Part shown: positions 51,618 through 60,966 of the stretch, piece after piece
Layout: every line of letters begins with the position of its first letter
Position numbering within the stretch: position 1 is the stretch's first letter
Origin: Capnocytophaga sp.
GTDB lineage: Bacteria > Bacteroidota > Bacteroidia > Flavobacteriales > Flavobacteriaceae
Direction: 5' to 3'
DNA: 64,000 nucleotides
Assembly (NCBI GenBank): GCA_030530525.1
Contig: JAUMUT010000006.1
Span: forward strand, 1-64,000
Position numbers and translations under genes: made by a program
Notes under the pieces: generated by a model
Databases searched by the model: none
What the model saw: only the letters and a program-made list of their open reading frames with translations
What the model was told of the DNA's origin: nothing

Positions 51618-54230
51618 TTAGATAAATTGTTGTGCTTCTTTCAAGGCTTTTTCTATTCCTTCTGGATTTTTTCCGCCTGCTGTCGCAAAAAATGGCTGTC
51701 CGCCTCCGCTACCTTGTATATATTTTCCTAATTCACGAACTATTTTTCCTGCGTCTAAGCCTTTTTTAGCTACCAAATCTTTAGAAATATAACAAAGGAG
51801 CATAGCTTTGCCTTCTGCGGTTTCAGACCCGAAAACGATAAAAGCATTAGGAACGTTTTCGCCCAATTCAAAAGCTAAATTCTTCATACTTCCTACGTCC
51901 AATGTTGTTTTTTCTGCCAAGAAAAGAATATCATTATGAAGAATCATTTTGGTTTTCAGTTCAATAGCTATTTGTTTGGCTTGTTCTTTTTTTATTTCTT
52001 CCAATTCTTTATGCAATTGTGCATTTTCTAATTGGAGATTAACGATAGATTTAACAGGATTATTAGGGTTTTTCAGAGAATTTTTTATTTCGATTAATAG
52101 TTTTTCTTGTTCTCTGTAATAATCTAATACTTTATAATTGGTAATGGCTTCAATACGGCGTATTCCTGCGGCTACTGCTCCTTCGGAAAGAATTTTGAAA
52201 AACCAAATATCGCCAGTGTTTTTTACGTGCGTACCACCGCAAAGCTCTTTGCTATCTCCAAACTGAATCATACGGACTTTATCGCCGTATTTTTCACCAA
52301 AGAGCGCCATAGCCCCAGCTTCTTTTGCTTCTTGTATAGGAATACTTCTAAATTCTTGTAAATCAATTCGGTCTAAAATTTTCTTATTAACGAAAATTTC
52401 AATTTCTTTTAGTTCTTCTTCGGTTAATTTAGCAAAATGCGAAAAATCAAAACGAAGAGAAGACGCATCTACTCTTGAGCCTTTTTGTTCTACGTGTTTC
52501 CCTAAAATTTCTCTTAGAGCTTGGTGCAATAAATGCGTAGCAGAGTGGTGAGAGCTTATTGCTTCTCGCCATATTTTAGAGACTTTGGCACGGAAAGGCG
52601 AATCAGGACTTTCGGGGAGAGTTTCGGAAAGATGAATAATTAAATTATTTTCTTTCTTTGTATCAATAATATAGGTAATTTCTCCGTTTGGAGCTTCTAA
52701 CATACCAACATCGCCTACTTGTCCGCCACCCTCAGCATAGAAAGGTGTCATATTGAATACTAATTGGTATAAAACGCCGTCTTTATTGCTTTCTACCTTA
52801 CGATAACGGGTAATTCTTACCATAGCCTCTAAGGTATCGTAGCCAACAAATTCCTCTTCTTCATCTTCTTTTAAGATAACCCAATCATCTGTTTTTACTT
52901 GTGCCGCAGCTCTGGAACGCTCTTTTTGTTTTTGTAATTCGGCTTCAAATCCTTCTTTATCTAATGTATAGCCATTTTCGGAAAGAATTAGCGAAGTCAA
53001 ATCAATAGGGAAACCGTAAGTATCGTATAATTCAAATGCTTTTGCTCCTGAAATATGTTTTTCTTTTGCACTATGCATCATAGCATCAAGAAGAATAAGC
53101 CCTTGCCCAATGGTACGAAGGAAAGAATTTTCTTCTTCTTTAATTACGTTTTGGATAATGTACATTTGGCTTGGCAATTCAGGGAAAAATTCGCCCATTT
53201 GGTTAGCCAAAGTACTTACTATTTTATAGATGAAAGGCTCTTTTTGGTCAAGATAAGTATAACCATAACGAATAGCGCGGCGTAAGATACGACGAATTAC
53301 GTACCCTGCTTCGGTATTGCTAGGAAGTTGCCCCTCTGCGATAGAAAACGAAACGGCACGAATATGGTCGGCAATTACACGGAAAGCAACATCTGCCTTA
53401 GGGTCGTCACCATATTTTTTACCTGTAATTTCCTCTATACGTTCAATTAATGGAGTGAAAACATCGGTATCGTAATTTGATTTTTTTCCTTGTAAAACCA
53501 TACAAAGACGCTCAAATCCCATACCTGTATCCACGTGATGAGAAGCCAAACGCTCCAAACTTCCGTCGGCTTTTCGGTTGAATTGCATAAAGACCAAATT
53601 CCAGATTTCCACCACTTGTGGATGGTCGTTATTTACCAAATCTCGCCCAGGAATGAGTTTTTTTTCTTCCTCAGAACGCAAATCTACGTGAATTTCGGTA
53701 CAAGGGCCACACGGACCTTGGTCGCCCATTTCCCAGAAATTATCTTTTTTATTTCCGTTAAGAATACGTTCTTCTGGTAGGTGTTTTTTCCAAAACTCAA
53801 ACGCTTCTGTATCACGTTCTAAATTTTCGTGCGTATCTCCCTCAAAAATAGTAACATAGAGTATATCTTTGGATATTCCATATACTTCGGTAAGTAGCTC
53901 CCACGCCCAGTCAATGGCTTCTTTTTTGAAATAATCTCCAAAGGACCAATTGCCAAGCATTTCAAACATAGTATGATGGTAAGTATCGTGCCCAACTTCC
54001 TCTAAATCATTATGTTTTCCTGAAACACGAAGGCATTTTTGAGTATCGGCAATACGCGTACTTTGTGGTTTGGCATTGCCTAAAAAATAGTCTTTGAATT
54101 GGTTCATTCCTGCATTGGTAAACATCAGCGTTGGGTCGTTTTTGATAACCATTGGTGCAGAAGGTACAATAAGGTGTTTTTTAGATTCAAAAAACTCTAA
54201 AAATTTTATACGAATATCTCTTGATTTCAT
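51618..54230 (-). CDS. alaS: Alanyl-tRNA synthetase
   Basis: This large class II synthetase charges tRNA-Ala and clears misacylated serine and glycine. It has 870 residues. The catalytic part starts with [11 protein letters not shown]-type residues, then [19 protein letters not shown] near 30-48. The editing site has [11 protein letters not shown] (H-x3-H) and [13 protein letters not shown] (Cys and His), both intact. The C-terminal oligomerisation domain ends with [17 protein letters not shown] -7 box TATTTTTG (minus strand, plus 54247-54254) lies 16 bases before the ATG. Confidence 0.97.
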   Translation of the reverse strand: MKSRDIRIKFLEFFESKKHLIVPSAPMVIKNDPTLMFTNAGMNQFKDYFLGNAKPQSTRIADTQKCLRVSGKHNDLEEVGHDTYHHTMFEMLGNWSFGDYFKKEAIDWAWELLTEVYGISKDILYVTIFEGDTHENLERDTEAFEFWKKHLPEERILNGNKKDNFWEMGDQGPCGPCTEIHVDLRSEEEKKLIPGRDLVNNDHPQVVEIWNLVFMQFNRKADGSLERLASHHVDTGMGFERLCMVLQGKKSNYDTDVFTPLIERIEEITGKKYGDDPKADVAFRVIADHIRAVSFSIAEGQLPSNTEAGYVIRRILRRAIRYGYTYLDQKEPFIYKIVSTLANQMGEFFPELPSQMYIIQNVIKEEENSFLRTIGQGLILLDAMMHSAKEKHISGAKAFELYDTYGFPIDLTSLILSENGYTLDKEGFEAELQKQKERSRAAAQVKTDDWVILKEDEEEEFVGYDTLEAMVRITRYRKVESNKDGVLYQLVFNMTPFYAEGGGQVGDVGMLEAPNGEITYIIDTKKENNLIIHLSETLPESPDSPFRAKVSKIWREAISSHHSATHLLHQALREILGKHVEQKGSRVDASSLRFDFSHFAKLTEEELKEIEIFVNKKILDRIDLQEFRSIPIQEAKEAGAMALFGEKYGDKVRMIQFGDSKELCGGTHVKNTGDIWFFKILSEGAVAAGIRRIEAITNYKVLDYYREQEKLLIEIKNSLKNPNNPVKSIVNLQLENAQLHKELEEIKKEQAKQIAIELKTKMILHNDILFLAEKTTLDVGSMKNLAFELGENVPNAFIVFGSETAEGKAMLLCYISKDLVAKKGLDAGKIVRELGKYIQGSGGGQPFFATAGGKNPEGIEKALKEAQQFI

Positions 54231-54306
54231 TTTTGAAAATTTACTGCAAAAATAGAAAATTTATTTAAATTAACGATTATAAAAATTAAATTATTCTGAC
54301 AAAGAA

Positions 54307-54978
54307 TTATTTTTTTCCTTCTATGATAAGAACAATTTCTCCTTTTGGAGGGTTGCTTTGGTAATAAGAATACAAGTCGGATAGGCTTCCACGCTTGGTT
54401 TCTTCATAAATTTTGGTAAGCTCACGGCTTACAGAGGCTTGTCGTTCTTCTCCTAAAAAAGTAATAAAATCTTGCAAAGTTTTTGTTAATTTGTAAGGAG
54501 AAACATAGAAAATCATTGTACGAGGCTCATTTTCAAGGGCTTTCAGTCGGGTTTGTTTTCCTTTTTTATCAGGGAGAAAGCCTTCAAAAACGAAGCGTTC
54601 GTTAGGCAAACCGCTATTTATAAGGGCTGGGACAAAGGCAGTAGCGCCAGGTAGGCTTTCTACATCAATATTTTCACGAATACATTCTCTTACCAATAAA
54701 AATCCTGGGTCGGAGATGGCAGGTGTCCCCGCATCTGTAATTAAAGCAATATCTTGTCCGTTTTTAATTTGCTGAATAACAGTATGTAACGTTTGATGTT
54801 CGTTAAATTTATGATGGCTTTGCATAGGTGTATTTATTTGAAAATGTTTGAGAAGTTTTCCGCTATTTCGGGTATCTTCTGCTAATATAACATTCACATT
54901 TTTAAGTACTTGCAAAGCTCGTAGTGTAATATCTTCCAAATTTCCTATTGGGGTAGGTACAAGATAAAGTTTTGCCAT
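54307..54978 (-). CDS. rsmI: 16S rRNA (cytidine-2'-O)-methyltransferase RsmI
   Basis: RsmI methylates the ribose of C1402 in 16S rRNA, next to the site of RsmH. It has 223 residues in the tetrapyrrole-methylase fold: LYLVPTPIGNLEDITLRAL at residues 4-22, ILAEDTRNSGKLL, LITDAGTPAISDPGFLLV near 78, LPGATAFVPALINSGLP, and RELTKIYEET near 188. It lacks the C-terminal helical extension of longer relatives. It follows an unnamed gene by 3 bases. Confidence 0.95.
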   Translation of the reverse strand: MAKLYLVPTPIGNLEDITLRALQVLKNVNVILAEDTRNSGKLLKHFQINTPMQSHHKFNEHQTLHTVIQQIKNGQDIALITDAGTPAISDPGFLLVRECIRENIDVESLPGATAFVPALINSGLPNERFVFEGFLPDKKGKQTRLKALENEPRTMIFYVSPYKLTKTLQDFITFLGEERQASVSRELTKIYEETKRGSLSDLYSYYQSNPPKGEIVLIIEGKK

Positions 54979-54981
54979 AAA

Positions 54982-55674
54982 TTAATTAAATTTTTTAGAA
55001 ATAATGGAAATAAATCGTTCTTCGTATTCTTCTTTTCCTTGCCAATTGTTAAAATTTGGCTTTATTTTTTGTTGAATAAATTGAATACATTCTTTTTCAG
55101 TTGGGTATTGATTTAAAACCAATAAAGCCTTGGTATAATCCTCTGTTTCACCATTAAAAAGATGCTTGATAAAAGCTAATTTGTCATTTAAACCTATTTG
55201 GATATTTTGATTAGCTATAATCTTGTCATTCAGTGTTTTAGGAGCTTCTTTGATTTGTTCATTGATAGAAGTTTTTTGTTCAAAGACCAAATCTTGGGCT
55301 ACTTGTGCCAAAATATCTTCCAAGAAAGGAGTATTTTTTATTTCTTCGGTGTGTTTTGGAGTGCTTTCTGGTTCAAAATTTTCTGTTATTTTATCAGAAA
55401 GAATATTTTCTTCGTCTTTTTGTATATCTTCTTGTTTTTCAATGTTTTGAGTGGATTTGTTTTCTATTGGAGGATATATTTTTTCAATATCAGAACTTAA
55501 ATTTTTTAACTTTTCTTGGTCTTTAATATTTTTTTCTAAAAAATTGAGAATAGTTAATTTTTCGTAAATATTGCGTATTTCTTGTAATAATAAACCAGAA
55601 TGTTTTAAAAATAAAGGATTATTTATTATTTTTTTGGCTAATTGTATAACTTCTTGTTCTAAATTTTCTTTCAT
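54982..55674 (-). CDS. Conserved flavobacterial protein of unknown function
   Basis: This 230-residue soluble protein has no signal peptide. Residues 1-70 are helical and coiled-coil-like. Residues about 70-130 are a low-complexity acidic linker (EKQEDIQKDEENI). The last 85 residues are a well-ordered domain starting LNDKIIANQNIQIGLNDKL, with FIKHLFNGETEDY, PTEKECIQFI, and the end NNWQGKEEYEERF. I recall this C-terminal domain as conserved in flavobacteria, but it has no assigned role. It lies 3 bases upstream of rsmI in one operon and is divergent from tdk. Confidence 0.7.
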   Translation of the reverse strand: MKENLEQEVIQLAKKIINNPLFLKHSGLLLQEIRNIYEKLTILNFLEKNIKDQEKLKNLSSDIEKIYPPIENKSTQNIEKQEDIQKDEENILSDKITENFEPESTPKHTEEIKNTPFLEDILAQVAQDLVFEQKTSINEQIKEAPKTLNDKIIANQNIQIGLNDKLAFIKHLFNGETEDYTKALLVLNQYPTEKECIQFIQQKIKPNFNNWQGKEEYEERFISIISKKFN

Positions 55675-55690
55675 AAAACTAAAATTAAAG

Positions 55691-55721
55691 TTGTTTTATA
55701 TGGAATATGTTAATATCTTTG
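55691..55721 (+). promoter_or_regulatory. Promoter of tdk
   Basis: TTG (55691-55693), a 20-base spacer and TATCTTTG (55714-55721) match the consensus, 27 bases before the tdk ATG. Confidence 0.75.
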
Positions 55722-55748
55722 CAAACCATTTTTTAGACTTAAAAAAAT

Positions 55749-56336
55749 ATGTTTCTTGAAAATACCGTTAATCATAAAGAGCAGTTTGGTTGGATAGAAG
55801 TAATCTGTGGCTCAATGTTTTCTGGCAAAACGGAAGAACTTATCCGAAGGTTACGCCGTGCGCAGTTTGCTAAACAAAAAGTAGAAATTTTCAAACCGGA
55901 GTTGGATACTCGCTACCATTCTGAAAATGTAGTTTCTCATAATGCGAATGAAATTCATTCTACACCTGTTCCTTCGGCTTCGGCAATTTGGGAATTAGCA
56001 AAAAATTGTGATGTTGTAGGAATTGATGAAGCACAATTTTTTGAAGAAGACCTTATTGAGGTGTGTAATAATCTTGCTAATAATGGCGTTCGGGTTATTG
56101 TAGCGGGCTTGGATATGGATTTTTTAGGCAAGCCTTTCGGGCCAATGCCCAACCTGATGGCAACTGCCGAATATGTAACCAAAGTACACGCAGTTTGTAC
56201 CCGAACAGGGAATTTGGCACATTATAGTTTCCGGAAAACAGAGAGTAATTCTCAATTTCTGTTAGGCGAACAAGATGATTATGAACCTCTTAGCCGAGCA
56301 GCTTATTTTAAAGCAATGCAAGAAAAAACGTCCTAA
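55749..56336 (+). CDS. tdk: Thymidine kinase, type II
   Basis: This enzyme phosphorylates thymidine to dTMP in the salvage route. It has 195 residues. The P-loop [14 protein letters not shown] is at residues 21-34, VGIDEAQFF near 91, and the lid region [18 protein letters not shown] near 147. Most type II thymidine kinases bind a structural zinc with four Cys or His residues. Here only one cysteine (VCTRT) remains at the first pair, and the C-terminal pair is missing ([12 protein letters not shown]), so zinc is probably absent. The catalytic Glu and other active-site parts look intact. Confidence 0.93.
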   Translation: MFLENTVNHKEQFGWIEVICGSMFSGKTEELIRRLRRAQFAKQKVEIFKPELDTRYHSENVVSHNANEIHSTPVPSASAIWELAKNCDVVGIDEAQFFEEDLIEVCNNLANNGVRVIVAGLDMDFLGKPFGPMPNLMATAEYVTKVHAVCTRTGNLAHYSFRKTESNSQFLLGEQDDYEPLSRAAYFKAMQEKTS

Positions 56337-56358
56337 GATTGTTCTATTATAATATATC

Positions 56359-56400
56359 AAGGTTTTAACTAAATACTTAATTTTTAGTTAAAACCTTTTG
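56359..56400. terminator. Terminator between tdk and the LysM glucosaminidase gene
   Basis: A 15-bp perfect inverted repeat (56359-56373 with 56383-56397, arm AAGGTTTTAACTAAA) lies between the converging stops, with T following on the plus side. Confidence 0.8.
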
Positions 56401-56402
56401 TA

Positions 56403-57314
56403 TTACTGACTAATGATTAACTTTTGTCCTAAATTAATGTTAGGATTAGATAATTTATTAAATAACATTAAATTTTCTACCGAAGTTCCTGTTTTTTTAG
56501 AAATTCCGTAAAGGGTATCTCCTTTTTGTACAATGTAAGTTTTTTGAGATGAATTTAACTTTTTTATGTTATTTTTAACTTGAATAGAGTCTTTTTCTCG
56601 TGAAACTTCTTGTCCTTTCGGAGGGATATAAGTACCTGAATCTTCAACAAAAGCGTGTCCTAATACTTGTTCGTCATATTTATGTAAATCGTATTTACTA
56701 ATTAGAGCCAATAATTTTTGAGGATATTTTGGGTCTGTGGCGTATCCTGCTTTTTTTAACCCATAAGCCCAACTTTTATAATCTCCTGGTTTATAGTCAA
56801 ATAAGAAATTATATCGTTTTCTATTTACTAAAAACAAAGAATGATCTTCGAAAGATTCTTCGGCGTGTTTGTATTTTCGGAAACATTCTCCTTTTTCATC
56901 GTCATCGTGCGAGATAGAATCTCCTTCCCAGCCCAAGTGGCACTTTATCCCGAAGTGGTTTTGTGCGTATCTTGCCAAACGTCCTTGTCCCGAACCACTT
57001 TCCAAAATAGCCTGAGCAAGCGTAATACTTGCAGGAATGTTATAGCGTTGCATCTCTACCATTGCGATAGTTTTGTAAGTATCAATATACTCCCGAATAA
57101 GCGCAGGAGTAACGGTAAGAGCCGAAGTAGCTTCTAATTTTTCAGCTTCTTCAAAAGTGGTGGTTGTTTTTGTTGTGTTCGTATTGGTAGAGTGGTTATT
57201 TTTTGTGTTGGAATGGCTATTGGTTACTTTTTTTCTTGTATTGGTCTTTTTACTGGTTCTACAAGAGGCAACCAATAGAAGTAGAGTACATAAACTAATC
57301 AATTTTATTTTCAT
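56403..57314 (-). CDS. Lipoprotein N-acetylglucosaminidase with LysM domain
   Basis: This is a 303-residue peptidoglycan hydrolase. A signal peptide with lipid cysteine C18 (LLVASC) is followed by a Thr/Asn/Ser/Lys-rich linker. The glucosaminidase domain (GH73-like, about residues 70-220) has LAQAILESGSGQGRLA and the block NHFGIKCHLGWEGDS, in which the Glu of LESG is the likely catalytic acid. A C-terminal LysM (YIVQKGDTLYGISKKTGTS, about 257-301) binds the wall. It would trim glycan strands during growth or separation. Its start overlaps the PLP-enzyme gene by 20 bases. Confidence 0.88.
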   Translation of the reverse strand: MKIKLISLCTLLLLVASCRTSKKTNTRKKVTNSHSNTKNNHSTNTNTTKTTTTFEEAEKLEATSALTVTPALIREYIDTYKTIAMVEMQRYNIPASITLAQAILESGSGQGRLARYAQNHFGIKCHLGWEGDSISHDDDEKGECFRKYKHAEESFEDHSLFLVNRKRYNFLFDYKPGDYKSWAYGLKKAGYATDPKYPQKLLALISKYDLHKYDEQVLGHAFVEDSGTYIPPKGQEVSREKDSIQVKNNIKKLNSSQKTYIVQKGDTLYGISKKTGTSVENLMLFNKLSNPNINLGQKLIISQ

Positions 57315-58221
57315 AATGCAAAATTTCTTTATTTTGTTTTTTTAATTTTTGGTTTATTCCGAAAATTCCTTGCAAGCCACCTGTATGAATGGCTAAAATT
57401 TTAGAATTTTTCGGGAAAAATTGTTTTTCAATAAGATTAAAAATACCAAAAATCATTTTTCCAGTATAAATAGGGTCTAATGGAATATTGGTTTTATCGT
57501 AAAAATCATTTAAAAAATGAATAAATTCGTCATTAATTTTAGCATATCCGCCCAAATTATAAGAATGAATAAGCTTCCAATTGTGTTTTGTTGTCATTTT
57601 TTTTATTTCTTCTTCTAAAAAACGACCATTAAGAGCAGGAAAACCTAAAATTTTTTGATTTTCTTGGGAAGAATTTATTAATCCTGAAATTGTTCCACCC
57701 GTTCCTACCGCTGTGGTGATAAAATTAAACATATTATCCTCAGGGATTAATATTTCCTCGCAACCTTTCACGGCAAAAGAGTTTGTACCTCCTTCGGGAA
57801 CGTAATAAAAGTCTCCAAACTTTTCCTTTAAATAGGCTTTAAATTCATTGGTGTGTTTTTGCCGAAAATCTGTTCGAGAAACAAAATCAAATTCCATTCC
57901 GCAAGATTGTGCATAGCGAAGTGTTGGATTTTCGGATATTTTACTTCTTAATTCATCTCCACGTATTACACCAATAGTAGGAATAGAAGCTATTTGCCCA
58001 GCCGCTGCAGTTGCCGAAATATGATTGGAATATGCCCCACCAAAGGTGATGATTTTCGGGTAACCTTTTGCCTTCGCTTCTTGCAAATTGTATTTGAGCT
58101 TTCGGAATTTATTCCCCGAGACTTTTGGGTGCGTTTTGTCTTCTCTTTTTATGTAAAGCTCTATTCCATTATCAAAAGTTATAGGAACTTTTTCGTTGAT
58201 AATTTCTGGAATTTGTATCAT
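57295..58221 (-). CDS. PLP enzyme of the ACC deaminase / D-cysteine desulfhydrase family
   Basis: This 308-residue fold-type II PLP enzyme has the Schiff-base lysine in KVSGNKFRKLKY near residue 36, FGGAYSNHISATAAA near 62, and the phosphate loop VGTGGTISGL near 168. The family includes ACC deaminase and D-cysteine desulfhydrase; substrate choice depends on a few residues I cannot judge. A -7 box TATCTTTG (minus strand, plus 58281-58288) lies 60 bases before the ATG. The LysM glucosaminidase gene overlaps its 3' end, a tight but functionally odd pairing. Confidence 0.85.
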   Translation of the reverse strand: MIQIPEIINEKVPITFDNGIELYIKREDKTHPKVSGNKFRKLKYNLQEAKAKGYPKIITFGGAYSNHISATAAAGQIASIPTIGVIRGDELRSKISENPTLRYAQSCGMEFDFVSRTDFRQKHTNEFKAYLKEKFGDFYYVPEGGTNSFAVKGCEEILIPEDNMFNFITTAVGTGGTISGLINSSQENQKILGFPALNGRFLEEEIKKMTTKHNWKLIHSYNLGGYAKINDEFIHFLNDFYDKTNIPLDPIYTGKMIFGIFNLIEKQFFPKNSKILAIHTGGLQGIFGINQKLKKQNKEILHYENKID

Positions 58222-58361
58222 TTTTCTATTAGAATATTGGTTAAATAATTCATAATCTTAGCTTTATGCTAAAATGGGGTCAAAGATATATCTTTTTTGG
58301 CTAAAAAAAAATAGCTTTCTTTCTTTTGTTGAAAACTATTTTTTTATAATGATTTATAATG

Positions 58362-58973
58362 TTATTTTACGAATAAAGAAAAAGCCTTTTTATCTTCTAT
58401 AAAGCCTTCTAATGTGCTGTTAGGTAGTATTTTACCTGTGCCAGCGGGTGTTCCTGTAAATAGTAAATCTCCTTTGCGAAGCGTAAAAAACTGAGAAACG
58501 TAAGCTATTAGCGACGGAATAGTCCATATCATTTGCGAGGTATTCCCTTTTTGGATAATTTGATTATTTTTTGATAAATGAAAGTTTATATTCTGCTCAT
58601 TATCAAATATTTCCTTTTGAAAAAAAGTTCCTACGACAGCAGAACCATCAAAAGCTTTTGCCATTTCCCAAGGGAGTCCTTTTTCTTTTAGCTTTGTTTG
58701 TATATCCCGAGCGGTAAAATCTATTCCTAAGCCAATTTCTTCATAATATTTATTAGCAAATTTTTCAGAAATATATTTACCTTGTTTGGAAATTTTAATA
58801 ATTATTTCGGTTTCATAATGAATTTCATTAGAAAAATCAGGAATATAGTAAGGTTGTTCCAAGTTATGCACCGCCGTATCTGGCTTTATGAAAATAATAG
58901 GCTCTGTTGGAGGCTCATTTCCCAATTCTAAGGCGTGTGCTTTATAGTTTCTTCCGATACAAATAATTTTCAT
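58362..58973 (-). CDS. Fumarylacetoacetate hydrolase-family protein
   Basis: This 203-residue single-domain FAH protein starts MKIICIGRNYKAHALELGN. It shows the metal-binding Glu pair in IHYETEIIIKI, the Asp block GLGIDFTARDIQ, and the closing GDLLFTGTPAGTGKI. Such proteins act as acylpyruvate hydrolases or oxaloacetate tautomerase/decarboxylases; the exact reaction is unknown here. It stands alone. A TAACTTTG box on the minus strand (plus 59101-59108) is the only candidate promoter, 128 bases upstream. Confidence 0.88.
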   Translation of the reverse strand: MKIICIGRNYKAHALELGNEPPTEPIIFIKPDTAVHNLEQPYYIPDFSNEIHYETEIIIKISKQGKYISEKFANKYYEEIGLGIDFTARDIQTKLKEKGLPWEMAKAFDGSAVVGTFFQKEIFDNEQNINFHLSKNNQIIQKGNTSQMIWTIPSLIAYVSQFFTLRKGDLLFTGTPAGTGKILPNSTLEGFIEDKKAFSLFVK

Positions 58974-59273
58974 AGTTTATTGTTTTTCAATTAATTATAA
59001 ATTGATGAAAAAATATTAAAATCTTTTATTGTGTTAATTTATAAATAAAAAATCCTAAAAGAGAGTGAATTAAAAAACACTAAAATTCAGGAATTTTGGG
59101 CAAAGTTACAATAAATAAATGGATTATTTCTTTTTGAGTATAGAAAAAAGAGTAATTAAGATAAATTATGATTTGTAATTAATATTCTTATTGATAATCA
59201 GTAAGTTAAAAAGAGAAATACGATAAAATATTTAAATTATTATTTCTGTTTTTGTAGTCTAATTCCTGCTTTT

Positions 59274-59323
59274 GGTATAGAAAACCCTCTTTTATTCTTC
59301 TTACAATTCTTTTTTTCTATACC
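59274..59323. promoter_or_regulatory. Inverted repeat over the barrel operon promoter
   Basis: GGTATAGAAAA (59274-59284) and TTTTCTATACC (59313-59323) are a perfect 11-bp inverted repeat with arm centres 39 bases apart. The right arm overlaps the -7 box, so a protein bound to both arms could loop the DNA and block or tune transcription. It is not hairpin-terminator-like. Confidence 0.5.
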
Positions 59324-59327
59324 TTTG
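59320..59327 (+). promoter_or_regulatory. -7 box of the barrel / LytTR operon
   Basis: TACCTTTG overlaps an in-frame TTG at 59325, which moves the true start to the GTG at 59355. No TTG is seen at the -33 position. Confidence 0.65.
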
Positions 59328-59354
59328 CCCCCACAATACTTAAATCATTCTTTT

Positions 59355-60296
59355 GTGAAAAAGACACTTACCTTTATAACCCTGCTTTTTGCTGTGGGGG
59401 CTTTTGCGCAGATTAGCGTAAAAACGGAATATATCACCAACTCCAAGTTCTACGATGCGGTGAGCGATAGCAACATAGGCGATGGCTCGGCGATGATTTA
59501 TTCGGTGGGGGCTTTGGTACCTCTCTCTATGCAAGCACCTGATGAGGAAGACCCTTACCAGCGTCCTACGGTATGGGGGGTAGCGCTTAACAGCACTTTT
59601 GTACAGATGAATAACCACCACTTCCCTGTGGAAAAAGAACACCCCTCACAGGTGATGAACCTCGGAGCGAGTGTGGTTCATTTGCGCCCTTTGAAAACAC
59701 GTTGGTCTATGCTAATGGCACTTGGGGTGGGAAGCTATACCCCCGAAAACCGACTTTCGTCTATTCATATAGGTGAAAATGTGTTGGCTAATGGTGCATT
59801 AGTGTTTGTATGGCATTACAACGCCCACCTTGAAGTGGGTGGAGGAGTCGCACTAAACAATACCTTTGGCTACCCTATGGTATTCCCTGCGCTTTATGTG
59901 AAATACAAAGGAGGCTTTGGAGACAAATTCACTATTGAGGCAGCTTCTATTGATGGGGCTAAGGTGGCGCTGGGGTATAATTACCGCGAAAACCTCACCT
60001 TGAAATTAGTTGCCAATGTGGGAGGTTATTCGGCTTACCTAAGGCGCAACGGACAAAAGGAAATGTTCAGTCAGCAGACTTTTTTTGCAGGCTTGCAACC
60101 TGAGTTCAAGATAGGAAAGCACCTAACAATCCCTATTACTGTTGGTGGTAGCTTTATCCGCTCTGGGCGTTATAGGGAGCGTACTCTTAAAGATATGTTC
60201 AAATCCGAAGCTAAGGGAGAAAACGGCGAAACGCGTTCCAGTGTGTTCCTCCCTGCTTTGTACTTTGCCGCGGGAATTACTCTTTTTGGTAATTAA
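59355..60296 (+). CDS. Outer-membrane beta-barrel protein (DUF6268-like)
   Basis: From the GTG at 59355 the protein has 313 residues and a clear signal peptide (KKTLTFITLLFAVGAFAQ). The rest reads as a barrel of long strands: TVWGVALNSTFVQM, WSMLMALGVGSY, AHLEVGGGVALNN, KFTIEAASIDGAKVALGYNY and LKLVANVGGYSAYL, ending in FAAGITLFGN. The pattern resembles the DUF6268 outer-membrane family (not verified). The earlier TTG at 59325 lies inside the promoter. It is first in an apparent operon with another barrel and a LytS/LytTR pair. Its G+C content is clearly higher than that of the region upstream. Confidence 0.75.
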   Translation: MKKTLTFITLLFAVGAFAQISVKTEYITNSKFYDAVSDSNIGDGSAMIYSVGALVPLSMQAPDEEDPYQRPTVWGVALNSTFVQMNNHHFPVEKEHPSQVMNLGASVVHLRPLKTRWSMLMALGVGSYTPENRLSSIHIGENVLANGALVFVWHYNAHLEVGGGVALNNTFGYPMVFPALYVKYKGGFGDKFTIEAASIDGAKVALGYNYRENLTLKLVANVGGYSAYLRRNGQKEMFSQQTFFAGLQPEFKIGKHLTIPITVGGSFIRSGRYRERTLKDMFKSEAKGENGETRSSVFLPALYFAAGITLFGN

Positions 60297-60358
60297 TAGC
60301 TACGACCTTCGGTAAAGTTGAATAATTTGTTATCAATAATTATAAACATATATAGAAA

Positions 60359-60946
60359 ATGAAAAGAATTATTACCTTTGTAGCCTTGATAGCGATGACC
60401 GCTACGGCTACAGCACAAGTAAAATTTGGCGTCCATGCGGGTGCTGGAATTGGATTGATGAGCAAAGATGTTCACGACGACCGCTATGAAGGACAAAACA
60501 AAACGGACAAAGAGCCTTTTAGCACCTCTTCTTATGGTGGTTTCTTTGTTGAAATCCCTGCTTCTGAGAAATTATTGTTAGATCTTGGGGCAATGTACAC
60601 TAATTATTCCACTATAGGAAAGGGAAGAACGATGCTTCACAGAATTGATGTGCCTCTGGCTATCAAATACGATATCAGTGGGTTACGTCCTAAAGTAGGA
60701 GGCTATGTGAGTTATATCCCTGGGGTTACTTCTTTTGAAAACAAATACCGTTCATTAACCAGAAAGGATATTGAAAAATTTGACTATGGGGCGCTCTTCG
60801 GTTTGGAATATAACTTCAATGAAAAGTACTTTATAGAAACCAATTTCTATTTAGGATTAGCCAATCTCCTCACCAAAGATCCTCGCCACAGTAGCGACTA
60901 TTTGCGCACACGCTCTATCCTTATAGGAGTAGGATACAGATTTTAA
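60359..60946 (+). CDS. Porin-family outer-membrane beta-barrel protein
   Basis: This 195-residue protein has a signal peptide (MKRIITFVALIAMTATATAQ) and a compact barrel: VKFGVHAGAGIGLM, LLLDLGAMYTNYS, PLAIKYDISGLRPKVGGYVSYIPG (part) and ALFGLEYNFNEKYFIETNFY, ending with ILIGVGYRF, a standard outer-membrane C-terminus. It fits the OMP_b-brl_2 / PorT-like group. It lies 62 bases after the first barrel gene with no terminator between. The kinase gene follows 20 bases later. Confidence 0.78.
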   Translation: MKRIITFVALIAMTATATAQVKFGVHAGAGIGLMSKDVHDDRYEGQNKTDKEPFSTSSYGGFFVEIPASEKLLLDLGAMYTNYSTIGKGRTMLHRIDVPLAIKYDISGLRPKVGGYVSYIPGVTSFENKYRSLTRKDIEKFDYGALFGLEYNFNEKYFIETNFYLGLANLLTKDPRHSSDYLRTRSILIGVGYRF

Positions 60947-60966
60947 TGAATAATGATTAATGGTTA

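Larger units (their letters stand above)
58974..59354. other. 381-base intergenic region between FAH and the barrel/LytTR operon
   Basis: No gene is seen. The left part is very AT-rich and holds the likely FAH promoter box. The right part holds the -7 box of the barrel operon and a long inverted repeat. The base composition changes around 59.33 kb. Confidence 0.6.

Noticed and set aside
59274-59323. Reading the 59.27-59.32 kb inverted repeat as a terminator
   Set aside because: There is a 28-base loop, no gene ends just before it on either strand, and the right arm is part of a promoter box.
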